In this document: positions 16,968 through 25,274 of the stretch, piece by piece
Position numbering within the stretch: the first letter of the stretch is position 1
How the letters are laid out: every line of letters starts with the position of its first letter
Assembly: GCA_040386975.1 (NCBI GenBank)
Contig: JAZKEO010000004.1
Span: 1 to 64,000 of the forward strand
Direction: 5' to 3'
Length of the DNA stretch: 64,000 nucleotides
Origin: M2408 sp040386975
Lineage (GTDB): Bacteria > Bacteroidota > Bacteroidia > Flavobacteriales_D > Crocinitomicaceae
The notes under the pieces: generated by a model
What the model was told of the DNA's origin: nothing
Databases searched by the model: none
Seen by the model: only the letters and a program-made list of their open reading frames with translations
Position numbers and translations under genes: made by a program

Positions 16968-17497
16968 ATTTCTTTTAATTTATCTAAACTATCCACAGTT
17001 AAATCTGCTTCAACGTTAATTTCTTCTATTGTTTTTATTCTTACAGTTTTCATACCAAGATTTTTTCCAAATAAAATATCCGAATCGGTATCACCAACCA
17101 TAACTGCTTTTTCAAAATTGATTGTAGGGAAATCTTTTTTTGCCAATAAAGCCATTCCAGAATTTGGTTTTCGCATTGAATTTTCAAGTGATTTCAATTC
17201 AGGAGCGAAATAACATTGGCTAATTTTACCTCCTTTTTCCTCAATTTTTTCACACATATAACGGTGAATGTCAATTAAGTTACATTCTGTCATGATACCT
17301 TTTCCAATACCTTGTTGATTTGTCACAACAAAAATATGCTGAAAAATTGTCGTAAAATAAGCGATTGATTCTTCAACCTTGGGCAAAAACTTAAACTCTT
17401 CAACAGTTTGAACGTATCCTCCCATTTTTCTCTCGTTAATCACACCGTCACGGTCTAAAAACAAGGTCCAAGAAGAATCGATTTCGTTTAAAAACAT
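16949..17497 (-). CDS. HAD-IIIA phosphatase, GmhB-like (heptose bisphosphate phosphatase family)
   Basis: A 182-residue HAD hydrolase. Motif I is DRDGVIN (about residues 15-21), motif II VTNQQGIGKG, motif III RKPNSGM and motif IV GDTDSDI. These place it with GmhB and the histidinol-phosphatase-type HAD-IIIA enzymes. GmhB dephosphorylates D-glycero-manno-heptose-1,7-bisphosphate in LPS inner-core synthesis. The zinc-binding cysteine cluster normally found before RKP is not present (only one Cys, in QCYFAPE), so substrate assignment is tentative. It lies 8 nt downstream of a glycosyltransferase and overlaps the MORN-like gene, forming a three-gene unit. Confidence 0.78.
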   Translation of the reverse strand: MFLNEIDSSWTLFLDRDGVINERKMGGYVQTVEEFKFLPKVEESIAYFTTIFQHIFVVTNQQGIGKGIMTECNLIDIHRYMCEKIEEKGGKISQCYFAPELKSLENSMRKPNSGMALLAKKDFPTINFEKAVMVGDTDSDILFGKNLGMKTVRIKTIEEINVEADLTVDSLDKLKEIWEKRV

Positions 17498-17505
17498 AAT
17501 CTAAT

Positions 17506-18456
17506 TTAGATTTCTTTTTCTATCAAATAAGAATTTCGTGTAGAAGAATTTCTGCCAATCAATTCCGCTATAAATCCTGCAAGAAAAAATTGAACACCTA
17601 AAACCATACAAATTAAGGCGATAAAAAATTCTGTTCGTTGAGCTAATAATTTGCCAGAAGTTTCAATAAATAGTTTGTCAATGGCTAAATAAAGGAAAAG
17701 TCCGCAACCAATAAAAAACATCAAAGCTCCTAAAGCTCCAAAAAAGTGCATTGGTTTTTTACCAAATTTACCCATAAAAACGACCGACAATAAGTCCAAA
17801 GGTCCATTTAAAAAGCGATTCAAACCAAATTTAGTTGTACCATATTTTCTAGCTTGATGAACAACAACTTTTTCTCCAATCTTTGTAAATCCTGCATATT
17901 TTGCCAAGGGTGGGATATAGCGGTGCATATCACCATATAATTCAATGCTTTTCACAACTTCGTTTTTATAAGCCTTTAAACCACAATTAAAATCGTGTAG
18001 TTTGATTCCCGTTAAACTTCTTGCAACCGAATTGTATAATTTTGTGGGAATTGTTTTGGTAATTGGATCAAAACGTTTCTTTTTCCAGCCTGAAACGACA
18101 TCGAAATCATCTTCCACAATCATTCTGTAAAGTTCAGGTAATTCGTCAGGCGAATCTTGTAAATCAGCATCCATCGTGACAACAACTTTTCCTTGCGCAG
18201 CTTCAAAACCTTTCTGTAAAGCTGCAGATTTGCCATAATTACGTTGAAATTTAATCCCACGAACATGTGAATCGTTTGCTTTTAGTTCTTCAACAACTTC
18301 CCAAGATCCATCCTTACTTCCATCATCTACAAAAATCACTTCGTAAGATAAATTATTAGTTGTAAGAACTTCGTGAATCCAACGATGTAATTCTTTTAAA
18401 GATTCTACTTCATTATAAAGTGGAACAACGATTGATATTTGAGTTTGAAAATTCAA
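17506..18456 (-). CDS. GT2-family membrane glycosyltransferase (polyprenyl-phosphate sugar transferase type)
   Basis: A 316-residue inverting glycosyltransferase. The GT-A domain begins ISIVVPLYNE, has VDDGSKDGS, MDADLQDSP (DxD region) and NCGLKAY, and is followed by two membrane helices near the C-terminus (FGALGALMFFIGCGLFLYL and FIALICMVLGVQFFLAGFI). This is the GtrB/DPM1-like layout, which makes undecaprenyl-phosphate sugars for glycan modification. There is no ATG before the catalytic core. An upstream TTG at 18474 is part of a TATTTTTG promoter box (18472-18479), so I choose the TTG at 18454-18456, 15 nt below that box, giving MNFQTQISIVVP. Confidence 0.85.
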   Translation of the reverse strand: MNFQTQISIVVPLYNEVESLKELHRWIHEVLTTNNLSYEVIFVDDGSKDGSWEVVEELKANDSHVRGIKFQRNYGKSAALQKGFEAAQGKVVVTMDADLQDSPDELPELYRMIVEDDFDVVSGWKKKRFDPITKTIPTKLYNSVARSLTGIKLHDFNCGLKAYKNEVVKSIELYGDMHRYIPPLAKYAGFTKIGEKVVVHQARKYGTTKFGLNRFLNGPLDLLSVVFMGKFGKKPMHFFGALGALMFFIGCGLFLYLAIDKLFIETSGKLLAQRTEFFIALICMVLGVQFFLAGFIAELIGRNSSTRNSYLIEKEI

Positions 18457-18530
18457 GATGTAAAATTTAGACAAAAATACATTTTTGATTTAAAATAAAG
18501 GCATTTCAAAGCTAAATGATTTCTGTTTTT

Positions 18531-20879
18531 TTAATTTTTTAGGATTTTGTAAACTCCTTGAGTTGATTTTAGAAAATAGATTCCAGCTTGAAAATGGCTT
18601 AAATCAAATTCTAAGACATTATCCAACATTTTTTTTGAAAGAAGTTCTTTTCCATTTAAATCATAGAATGTCCAAAATTCTCCAATTTCTCCATTTAAAA
18701 TTGTAATTTTATCTTGCACTGGATTTGGATAAATCACAAATTCCCCAGAATCAATTGGTGGCGCGATTGGAGCAAAATGATCGATTGAATCTATAAAAAA
18801 ATTATCAATTCCTGCTTCCGTAATGTTAACTTTTGGGTCTAAATCGCTTGTTTTAACAATTAATTGCATGTTTTGACTTAAAGCAATAAAATCTTTTAAT
18901 CTAAAACTTTTTTTATTCCAAGTAAAAAATGCACTCAAATCCGAAGCTTGAGAATCAAGTAAAACAGTTGAATCACCGTTTGAAATAAATATTTTTAGGC
19001 TATCGTCAAATGGCGGTATTGGTCCATGATAATTAAAAAACCATCTATCATAATGCAAAAATGGATTGGTGTCGGCTGACAAATCAAAAATAGGAGAATA
19101 CAATGTCACTTCACCACTTGCGACTTCATTCATTTCTGAAATACTATTTTCAATATTTCCTGTAACAAAGGCTTTGCTTCCACAATCAAATTCAGAATCA
19201 AAATCTGGTGCCGAATTCGTTTCTGATTCAAATGGAATAGCTCTTTCCCACAAACCAGAAGTGGTACCGACAGTTGATGAGCTCGTCCAGCCAAAATCAA
19301 AGGAAAAATCATCGTAAATTCCTTTTTCTAATAAGATAATTATTTCACCTGTATTTTGATTAATTATTTGCTCAAAACAAGTTGTTTTATAACCCCATTT
19401 TCCAACAATTACATTATAACTTTCCTCATAATAAAGCTGAAAATTAGCTTCTCCTAAACCATTTGTCAAAATTTCATCTGTCGTCAAAGACGATTTTAAT
19501 TCAACATGTGCATCGAGAAGAACTTGATTTGTTGCTTTATCTTTTACCGTAACTTTAAAATTGAATTTTGGAATTGGGGCCAAATTTACATTTAAGACCG
19601 TAACTTGTCCGGCAATTAAATTAACATCAATAATTTGCGGATAAAATCCAACTTTATTAAAAACAACTTGAAATTGTCCGTCTCCTGAAAGTCCAGTTGC
19701 GTAATCACCATTTGTTTTTGAAAATTCAGTGTAATCTTTATTTGTAAATCCAATTTCTACATTACTCAAAGGTGTTGTATCTTCAGCGTTTTTAACATTT
19801 CCCTCTAAAAAAGAAGCACGTTTGTAAGTTGGTTTTGCAATGAATAATCCTTCTGTAATATCTGCTGCCAAAACAATTCCTGAAGGCAGAAATGGGTAAG
19901 AAGCCCAAGTTCCATCAAAACCTTTTGTTTGGGTAGGATAAGTGTCAAAATTTGCTATTTGCACTAAATTTGCTGGTCGTGAAGCATCAAAAATTGTAAC
20001 TCCATCAGAATAATAACTCGCAATCAAATATTCATTCATATAATGAACATTGTGGGGAATAACTCCTTTTCCTGGAGAAGATTGAATCAAATCTAACTCA
20101 ATAATATTTGTTGGGTCCGATAAATCGTATGAACCAATGAAAGCTCCAGAAACCTCATCTGTCGAGAAACCGAATTGTCCGTCTGGACTTGTCCAAATAT
20201 TATGCGTAAAGGTATTGTGAGTCGTTTTTGTTCCAAGTAAAATAGGATTAGCTTTATCGGAAATGTCAACTATGCTCATAAATCCTTCTGAAATATGTGC
20301 TAAATACATCGTATCGCCCAACACATAGCCATCATGACAATACCAATCATCGAATGTTCCCACTTCAATTGGATTCATTGGGTCGGTGTGGATATCTAAA
20401 ATGATTACACCTCCATTTCCTCGGTTTGCTCCAAAAATGTATGCATAACCTGCTGAATCAATAAATAAAGTGTGGGCAGATTGCCATTCATTTCCAAGTG
20501 TTCCAGAATAAAATGTAGATGTAATACCTGAAGCATTTGGTAGAGAGTTCATATCAATAATGAGTAAGCCACTTTCGGCTTCGGTTGTCACGAAAGCATA
20601 ATTTTGCCAGGTATTGACATCTCTCCAAATTGATTCATCTCCCGCCTCCCAATAAATTTCAACTGGATTTGAAGGATTTGTAACATCCACAATAGACGTT
20701 CCTTTTCTTGCTCCAACTAGAGCATATTCATTACCCAAAGCATCCACATGTCCCCAAACATCGTTCAGATAAGTGTCGTGGCTTGTAACAAAATTAACAT
20801 GGGAAAGTGAATCAAAATTTTGCTGACAAAAACTTGATATCGAATAAAAAAGCGTAATTATCAGGAGAATTTTCTTCAT
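18531..20879 (-). CDS. LVIVD-repeat (choice-of-anchor B) secreted protein with T9SS sorting domain
   Basis: A 782-residue secreted protein. The signal peptide is MKKILLIITLFYSISSFCQ. Residues to about 345 form LVIVD-type repeats (SIVDVTNPSNPVEI, LIIDMNSLP, SIVDISDKANPILLG, TIFDASRPANLVQIA), typical of the choice-of-anchor B family. Two carboxypeptidase-regulatory-like beta-sandwiches follow, then a jelly-roll-like region. A type A T9SS C-terminal domain (VIYPNPVQDKITIL ... GIYFLKS) ends the protein. The frame extends upstream to 20948, but the signal peptide and the microprotein ending at 20881 support the start at 20879. The product should cross the outer membrane by T9SS and be surface attached or released. 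Confidence 0.88.
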   Translation of the reverse strand: MKKILLIITLFYSISSFCQQNFDSLSHVNFVTSHDTYLNDVWGHVDALGNEYALVGARKGTSIVDVTNPSNPVEIYWEAGDESIWRDVNTWQNYAFVTTEAESGLLIIDMNSLPNASGITSTFYSGTLGNEWQSAHTLFIDSAGYAYIFGANRGNGGVIILDIHTDPMNPIEVGTFDDWYCHDGYVLGDTMYLAHISEGFMSIVDISDKANPILLGTKTTHNTFTHNIWTSPDGQFGFSTDEVSGAFIGSYDLSDPTNIIELDLIQSSPGKGVIPHNVHYMNEYLIASYYSDGVTIFDASRPANLVQIANFDTYPTQTKGFDGTWASYPFLPSGIVLAADITEGLFIAKPTYKRASFLEGNVKNAEDTTPLSNVEIGFTNKDYTEFSKTNGDYATGLSGDGQFQVVFNKVGFYPQIIDVNLIAGQVTVLNVNLAPIPKFNFKVTVKDKATNQVLLDAHVELKSSLTTDEILTNGLGEANFQLYYEESYNVIVGKWGYKTTCFEQIINQNTGEIIILLEKGIYDDFSFDFGWTSSSTVGTTSGLWERAIPFESETNSAPDFDSEFDCGSKAFVTGNIENSISEMNEVASGEVTLYSPIFDLSADTNPFLHYDRWFFNYHGPIPPFDDSLKIFISNGDSTVLLDSQASDLSAFFTWNKKSFRLKDFIALSQNMQLIVKTSDLDPKVNITEAGIDNFFIDSIDHFAPIAPPIDSGEFVIYPNPVQDKITILNGEIGEFWTFYDLNGKELLSKKMLDNVLEFDLSHFQAGIYFLKSTQGVYKILKN

Positions 20880-20880
20880 T

Positions 20881-20979
20881 TTACAAAATAAAAATAGCAG
20901 CAATAATAAAAATGATGATGATAGCAAGATACTGCCATACATCGACAAAATAAGGTAATAACTTTTTTATGTCTTCCAT
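20881..20979 (-). CDS. Predicted 32-residue single-span membrane microprotein
   Basis: On the minus strand an ATG at 20977-20979 opens a frame of 32 codons ending in TAA at 20881-20883. It has a short amphipathic start (MEDIKKLLPYFVDVWQ) and one strongly hydrophobic helix (YLAIIIIFIIAAIFIL). An in-frame ATG at 20986-20988 would add three residues. The stop codon is separated by a single base from the ATG of the T9SS protein downstream, an arrangement that suggests translational coupling. I do not recognise a family. It could instead be a leader peptide that controls the downstream gene, or a chance frame. Confidence 0.5.
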   Translation of the reverse strand: MEDIKKLLPYFVDVWQYLAIIIIFIIAAIFIL

Positions 20980-21082
20980 GAATTTCATTTCAACAAAAAT
21001 TTTACTGTAAAGATATATCAAAAAAAATTAATTTTTATTTTAAAATTTATCATTTAATTCATTTTTTTGTTATTATTGCACT

Positions 21083-21274
<192 letters not shown>

Positions 21275-21310
21275 GCTTTTAACGAATATTTATAAATTCA
21301 TTTTTTAAAC

Positions 21311-21337
21311 AGGAGCTTTTTGGGGCTCCTTTTTTTA
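21311..21337 (+). terminator. Rho-independent terminator after cold-shock gene 1
   Basis: Stem aggagc (21311-21316) / gctcct (21325-21330) with an 8-nt loop, followed by T7. Confidence 0.8.
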
Positions 21338-21393
21338 TGACAAAATTTGAGTTCCTTTTTTGGTTCATACTTAACACTTTAATGAAAATAATT

Positions 21394-21882
21394 TTAGAAN
21401 NNNNNNNNNAAATCTATTAGTTTAATAAATTCAAGAACACTCAAAACCATCAAAAACATACCTAAAAGACTAAAAATTATTATCCAAAAAAAATTAAAAT
21501 ATATCGAATGCTTAATTACAAATCTTTTTGGATTTTCTGGATCATATAAAATTGGAACAGTTTTTTTTATATTATTGTTTAGCAAGATCCCGCTGAAACT
21601 TGCTGATCCGTAGACATAAGGCTTTTCTCTTATTATTTCATCTTTTAAAGTCCTAAATTCTATAATTGGAGATGGTGACTCGTCATTTTCAAAATCATAA
21701 GTACATAATATTCCATTAGAGTCTATTCCGCAAATTTTCATTTTCCTTATAAAAACAATCGCACCAATTGAAATAAAAAGAAATAATAATCCAAGAATCA
21801 AAATACATATTGCTGGTTCAATAAACATGAAGAGTATAAATACTCCACAAATTATCTTCCAATACAATTTTATATATTTCAT
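21394..21882 (-). CDS. DUF3592-type membrane protein, C-terminus lost in an assembly gap
   Basis: About 157 readable residues. Two adjacent membrane helices lie at the N-terminus (residues about 8-45), then a beta-rich extracytoplasmic domain, then a third helix (FFWIIIFSLLGMFLMVLSVL). The central motif VYGSASFSG...VPILYDPENPKRFVI is typical of DUF3592 proteins. Function unknown. A 10-N gap at 21400-21409 interrupts the last codons, so the stop at 21394 is only the first one met if the gap is exactly 10. It lies 46 nt downstream of nothing on its own strand except the histidine kinase gene that ends to its right, so it is probably transcribed separately. Confidence 0.7.
   Translation of the reverse strand: MKYIKLYWKIICGVFILFMFIEPAICILILGLLFLFISIGAIVFIRKMKICGIDSNGILCTYDFENDESPSPIIEFRTLKDEIIREKPYVYGSASFSGILLNNNIKKTVPILYDPENPKRFVIKHSIYFNFFWIIIFSLLGMFLMVLSVLEFIKLIDXXXXF
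21400..21409. other. Assembly gap (10 N) in the DUF3592 gene
   Basis: Ten Ns remove the 3' end of the DUF3592 coding region. The true length is unknown. Confidence 0.95.
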
Positions 21883-21928
21883 TTCTGATAATCTAATTTA
21901 TCTAATATAAAATACTATTTATATTTCA

Positions 21929-23854
21929 TCAAAACGGTATCAAACAAGAAATTTTTGTCCCTTTTGACGATGATTCAACTAAAAACTCTCCTCTTAAATC
22001 TTCACAACGGCGTTTCATGTTTAAAATTCCGTTCCCGTAGTTGATTGCAACTAAATCAAAGCCTTTTCCATTATCCGAAATTGCTAATTCAAAAGAATCG
22101 TTTTTCTTTGTTAAGTTGATTTGAATTTCATTAGCTTCGGCGTATTTAATCGTATTTTGAATGAATTCTTGNNNNNNNNNNNNNNNNNNNNNNNNNNNNN
22201 CGATTCTGTAGCAATTTAAAAGCTGTAAGCCATTTAGTGACTGAGAATTTTCAATATCTGATTTGATATTAACATGAAGAGTCGATGGTAAAACGGAACG
22301 CAATTCTGAAATTCGCGTGATTAATTGTTCAAAAGAACCTTCTTCGTGGTTCATAGCCCAAATTGTATCACGCAAATCTTTCATCGTTAGACGACCAAAA
22401 TTGGATAAATCCGCAATTTTATCTATTCGCACTTGTGGATTTTCAACATATTCTAAATTGTCTAAGGAGCTAATCATAAACGTTAAATGCGAACCAATAT
22501 TATCGTGCAACTCACGACCAATGCGCAATTTTTCATCTAAAAAATCTTTTTCAATTCTGGATTTTTCAAGTTCCTCATTTAACTTAGATTGCTTGATGAT
22601 ATTTTTTCGTTTGGCTTTTTGATAACGGTAAACAAAAAACAGCACTAAAAGGACAAAAAAGACTGCAGATAAACTCAAGGTAATCCATTTTTTATTTGCT
22701 TCAATTTTTAAATTCTTTTCAGCTAATTCACGTTTCATTTTCTCCGTAACGTATTTTACCTCAACGCTTGCAATCTCATTTGCTGATTCATTGTTAAAAA
22801 GTTCTTCTTTTAAATTTGCAAATTTTTCAAGATAAAAGTCAGCTTTTTCACCATTATTAAGATAAGAATAAATACTTGACAATTGCTTATAACAGAATAA
22901 TAATTGGGCTTTGTTTATGGTGTCAGTAGAATTTAATACTTCTAACATATATTTCTCGGCATCTTTATATTTGCCTGTTTTCTTTAAGACTTCACTTAAA
23001 TTAGTGGCATAGATAGCTTTTCCGGAAAAATCGTCCATTTCATCAGCTAAACTATAAGCTGTTAAATAGTGTTTTTGTGCTAACTCGAATTTTCCTTGTT
23101 TTTTTAAATTTACACCTAATCCATTTTCAATACCCGCAATACTAACTTTATCTTGATATTTCTTGAAAATTATTAAAGCCTTTTCATTGTAGCTATTACT
23201 CAGTTTATATTTCTTTAAATTCGCGTATGCAAAAGCAATATTACCGTAACATTGAGCAATATTATAATCATTTTTAATTGGATCATAATATGACATTGCT
23301 CTTTTAGAGTAATAAATTGTTTTTTCGGAATTTTTTAATTTTGAAAAAACCAATGAAATATTATTCAAGGTAACCCCAATTTTTAAGCTATCATTATCTT
23401 TTTCGTATATTTTTAAAACTTTGAATTGATTTTCCAAAGACTTTTGATAATCACCAATATCATTATAAATTAAACCAATTTTACTTAGAGAGGAAGCAAT
23501 TAATTGATCGTCTTTGAGTTTTTCTCGAATGTCTAACGAATTCCCATAGTAAAAAAGTGCTGAATCATTTTGCCCCATTCTTTGGCAAGCAATACCAATA
23601 TCATTGTAGGATTGAGCAATCCATTTTTTGTTTTTAATTTTATTCGCCAAATTCAACTCATCAAAAGCATATTTTTTTGATGTTTTGTAATTTATTTCCG
23701 CAAAATACCAATTTAAATCACTTAAAGCTTGGAGTTTAATCGTATCGTTTTGATTTGATTTGATTATTATTTTACAAGCATCAATTTCTTTAGTTTGAGA
23801 ATAACTTAGAAACTTTAAAATTAAAAGGAGAAATAAAATTTGTATTCTAAACAT
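21929..23854 (-). CDS. TPR-containing sensor histidine kinase (HisKA_3/HATPase), interrupted by an assembly gap
   Basis: About 640 residues. A signal peptide is followed by roughly seven TPR units (residues about 40-345, e.g. GDYQKSLENQFKVLKIYEKD), one membrane helix (LSLSAVFFVLLVLFFVYRY), a coiled segment, the dimerisation domain with phospho-acceptor His450 (GRELHDNIGSHL), and the ATPase with DNGKGFD and GNGILNMKRR. This is the NarX/DesK-like class common in Bacteroidota, normally paired with a LuxR-type regulator. None is adjacent, so it may be an orphan. The 29-N gap falls between CYRI and QEFIQN at the N box. It lies 1 nt from the LapA-domain gene and is probably co-transcribed with it. 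Confidence 0.88.
   Translation of the reverse strand: MFRIQILFLLLILKFLSYSQTKEIDACKIIIKSNQNDTIKLQALSDLNWYFAEINYKTSKKYAFDELNLANKIKNKKWIAQSYNDIGIACQRMGQNDSALFYYGNSLDIREKLKDDQLIASSLSKIGLIYNDIGDYQKSLENQFKVLKIYEKDNDSLKIGVTLNNISLVFSKLKNSEKTIYYSKRAMSYYDPIKNDYNIAQCYGNIAFAYANLKKYKLSNSYNEKALIIFKKYQDKVSIAGIENGLGVNLKKQGKFELAQKHYLTAYSLADEMDDFSGKAIYATNLSEVLKKTGKYKDAEKYMLEVLNSTDTINKAQLLFCYKQLSSIYSYLNNGEKADFYLEKFANLKEELFNNESANEIASVEVKYVTEKMKRELAEKNLKIEANKKWITLSLSAVFFVLLVLFFVYRYQKAKRKNIIKQSKLNEELEKSRIEKDFLDEKLRIGRELHDNIGSHLTFMISSLDNLEYVENPQVRIDKIADLSNFGRLTMKDLRDTIWAMNHEEGSFEQLITRISELRSVLPSTLHVNIKSDIENSQSLNGLQLLNCYRIXXXXXXXXXXQEFIQNTIKYAEANEIQINLTKKNDSFELAISDNGKGFDLVAINYGNGILNMKRRCEDLRGEFLVESSSKGTKISCLIPF
22172..22200. 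other. Assembly gap (29 N) inside the histidine kinase gene
   Basis: The run leaves the reading frame intact (1 + 29 nt = 10 codons). In relatives, CYRI is followed almost directly by QE, so the true missing length is probably about 2 nt and the 29 Ns overstate it. Confidence 0.9.
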
Positions 23855-23855
23855 C

Positions 23856-24173
23856 TTATTTTTCCTCTGAAATTGTTTCCGATTCTAATCTTGCAATCTT
23901 ATCTTTCAATTGCACAATCTCCCTTTCTTTAACTCTGTGTTTTCTGTAATCAAATATTGTTGAACTCAAATATCCAAGCACCAAACAAACAACGATTAGC
24001 AGAGTAATTGAAATTTTTATTTGGAAAAAGATAAAATTCACTTCGGCTTCTTGCCAATTTACGATTGCAAAAATTGCGACAAAAACAGACAAAAGGATTG
24101 TCAAAATAAACTTAAACTTTTGCCACGGACTCAACATTAACCAGAACTCTTTCATACTATTTACTACTGTCAT
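23856..24173 (-). CDS. LapA-domain (DUF1049) membrane protein
   Basis: A 105-residue protein with two membrane helices (FILTILLSVFVAIFAIVNW and ITLLIVVCLVLGYLSSTIF) joined by a short loop NWQEAEVNFIFFQIKIS. A cytoplasmic coiled tail rich in K and E follows. This is the LapA/DUF1049 fold. In Escherichia coli, LapA works with LapB in LPS assembly and LpxC turnover; no lapB-like gene is adjacent here, so the role is unconfirmed. Its stop is 1 nt from the start of the histidine kinase downstream, a likely operon. A TTG-N17-TATCTTTG promoter lies 13 nt before its start. Confidence 0.8.
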   Translation of the reverse strand: MTVVNSMKEFWLMLSPWQKFKFILTILLSVFVAIFAIVNWQEAEVNFIFFQIKISITLLIVVCLVLGYLSSTIFDYRKHRVKEREIVQLKDKIARLESETISEEK

Positions 24174-24186
24174 TTGATTTATTTTA

Positions 24187-24214
24187 CAAAGATAATTTTA
24201 TTCGTTTACTACAA
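24187..24214 (-). promoter_or_regulatory. Promoter for lapA-like/histidine kinase operon
   Basis: Read on the minus strand: TTG at 24214-24212, 17-nt spacer, TATCTTTG at 24194-24187 (a second TTG at 24219-24217 gives a 22-nt spacer). The start codon follows after 13 nt. The promoter overlaps the 3' end of the upstream regulator gene. Confidence 0.55.
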
Positions 24215-24863
24215 CACAAATATTTTGTGCGAATTTTTTACTTACGCGTGATTTTTGATTGTTAACACAAATCTCAATAGAATCATCAAAATCTAATTTA
24301 GATAAAATTTCGACTTCGTTGTTAATACTCAAACCTAATTCCTGAACAAATTTCAAAAAAGCTGCTGAATTATCTTTCACGGCAACCATTCTGCATTTTT
24401 TTCCAACTTCGATTTCTGACAAAATTAATTTAGAAATGGTACTAATCTCCCCTTTTTCATTCGGAATTGGATCTCCGTGAGGATCAATTGTTGGAAAGCC
24501 TAAAAACTTATCTAATTTTTCAACCAATTTAGCCGATTGAATATGTTCCAATTGTTCTGCTACTTCGTGGACTTCGTCCCAAGTGAAATCTAATTTTTCA
24601 TACAAAAATGTTTCCCACAAACGGTGTTTACGGATAATTGCCATTCCAAAAAGTTTTCCTTTTTCAGTCAAGTGGATTTTTCCGTATTTTTCGTACTCAA
24701 TAAAAGACTTTTCTCTTAATTTTTTGAGCATCACATTCACTGACGAAGGTTTCACAGATAAACTTGTCGCCAATTCATTTGTTCCAATTCCAAGTTCGGA
24801 ATTTGATTCCAAAATCAGACTTAAAATATGTTTGATGTAATTTTCTTCTGTGATACTAAGCAT
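24198..24863 (-). CDS. DtxR/MntR-family metal-dependent transcriptional regulator with FeoA domain
   Basis: A 221-residue regulator. The N-terminal winged helix (residues about 1-65: GTNELATSLSVKPSSVNVMLKKL) binds DNA. A metal-binding/dimerisation domain follows with RKHRLWETFL, HEVAEQLEHIQS and FPTIDPHGDPIP. A C-terminal SH3-like FeoA domain starts at about residue 150. Family members repress metal uptake genes when Mn2+ or Fe2+ is plentiful; the retained H, E and D ligands fit, but which metal is not decided. No metal transporter is in the window. A TATCTTTG box ends exactly 4 nt before the ATG, predicting a leaderless transcript. Confidence 0.9.
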   Translation of the reverse strand: MLSITEENYIKHILSLILESNSELGIGTNELATSLSVKPSSVNVMLKKLREKSFIEYEKYGKIHLTEKGKLFGMAIIRKHRLWETFLYEKLDFTWDEVHEVAEQLEHIQSAKLVEKLDKFLGFPTIDPHGDPIPNEKGEISTISKLILSEIEVGKKCRMVAVKDNSAAFLKFVQELGLSINNEVEILSKLDFDDSIEICVNNQKSRVSKKFAQNICVVVNE

Positions 24864-24910
24864 GACTCAAAGATAAACAAATTCAAATAATAAAAAAGTA
24901 TGAAACAAAA

Positions 24911-24940
24911 AAAAAGCCTATCTATTAGGATAAGCTTTTT
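24911..24940 (-). terminator. Terminator after cold-shock gene 2
   Basis: An 11-bp stem with one mismatch (aaaagcctatc / gataagctttt, 6-nt loop) lies between the cold-shock gene and the DtxR-type gene. Read on the minus strand it is followed by a long T-run, so it terminates the cold-shock transcript before the regulator. Confidence 0.75.
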
Positions 24941-24960
24941 ACAAAAAATTAAATATAATA

Positions 24961-25152
24961 TTATGCTATTTTAACATTAACTGCGTTTAATCCTTTTTTA
25001 CCATCTTGTAATTCAAATTCAACTACATCACCTTCACGGATTTCATCAACTAATCCTGAAATGTGTACGAAATGGTCTTTTCCTGTTCCTTCTTCACTAA
25101 TAAAACCAAATCCTTTTGTTTCATTGAAAAATTTTACTGTTCCTTTATTCAT
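24961..25152 (-). CDS. Cold-shock domain protein (CspA family), paralogue 2
   Basis: A 63-residue cold-shock protein with RNP1 KGFGFISE and RNP2 HFVHISG. It is a close paralogue of the gene at 21083-21274, but with more acidic loops (DEIREGDVVEFEL). A TACCTTTG box (25183-25176, minus strand) lies 23 nt before the start codon, giving this copy a short 5' leader, unlike copy 1. The two copies face each other across about 3.7 kb. Different promoter spacing may give them different temperature or growth-phase control, which is inference. Confidence 0.93.
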   Translation of the reverse strand: MNKGTVKFFNETKGFGFISEEGTGKDHFVHISGLVDEIREGDVVEFELQDGKKGLNAVNVKIA

Positions 25153-25274
25153 TTTATTTTTTATTAAATATAATGCAAAGGTAAACTAATTTATTGATAG
25201 TCTAACATTTTTTTTAAAAAAGTATTCTATTTTTTAATCTTAGTAGACAAAAAGTTAAATTTTATCGAAAAAAA

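Noticed and set aside
21929..23854. A real deletion or pseudogene in the TPR histidine kinase
   Set aside because: The interruption is a run of N and the frame with all catalytic motifs is intact on both sides, so it is an assembly gap.
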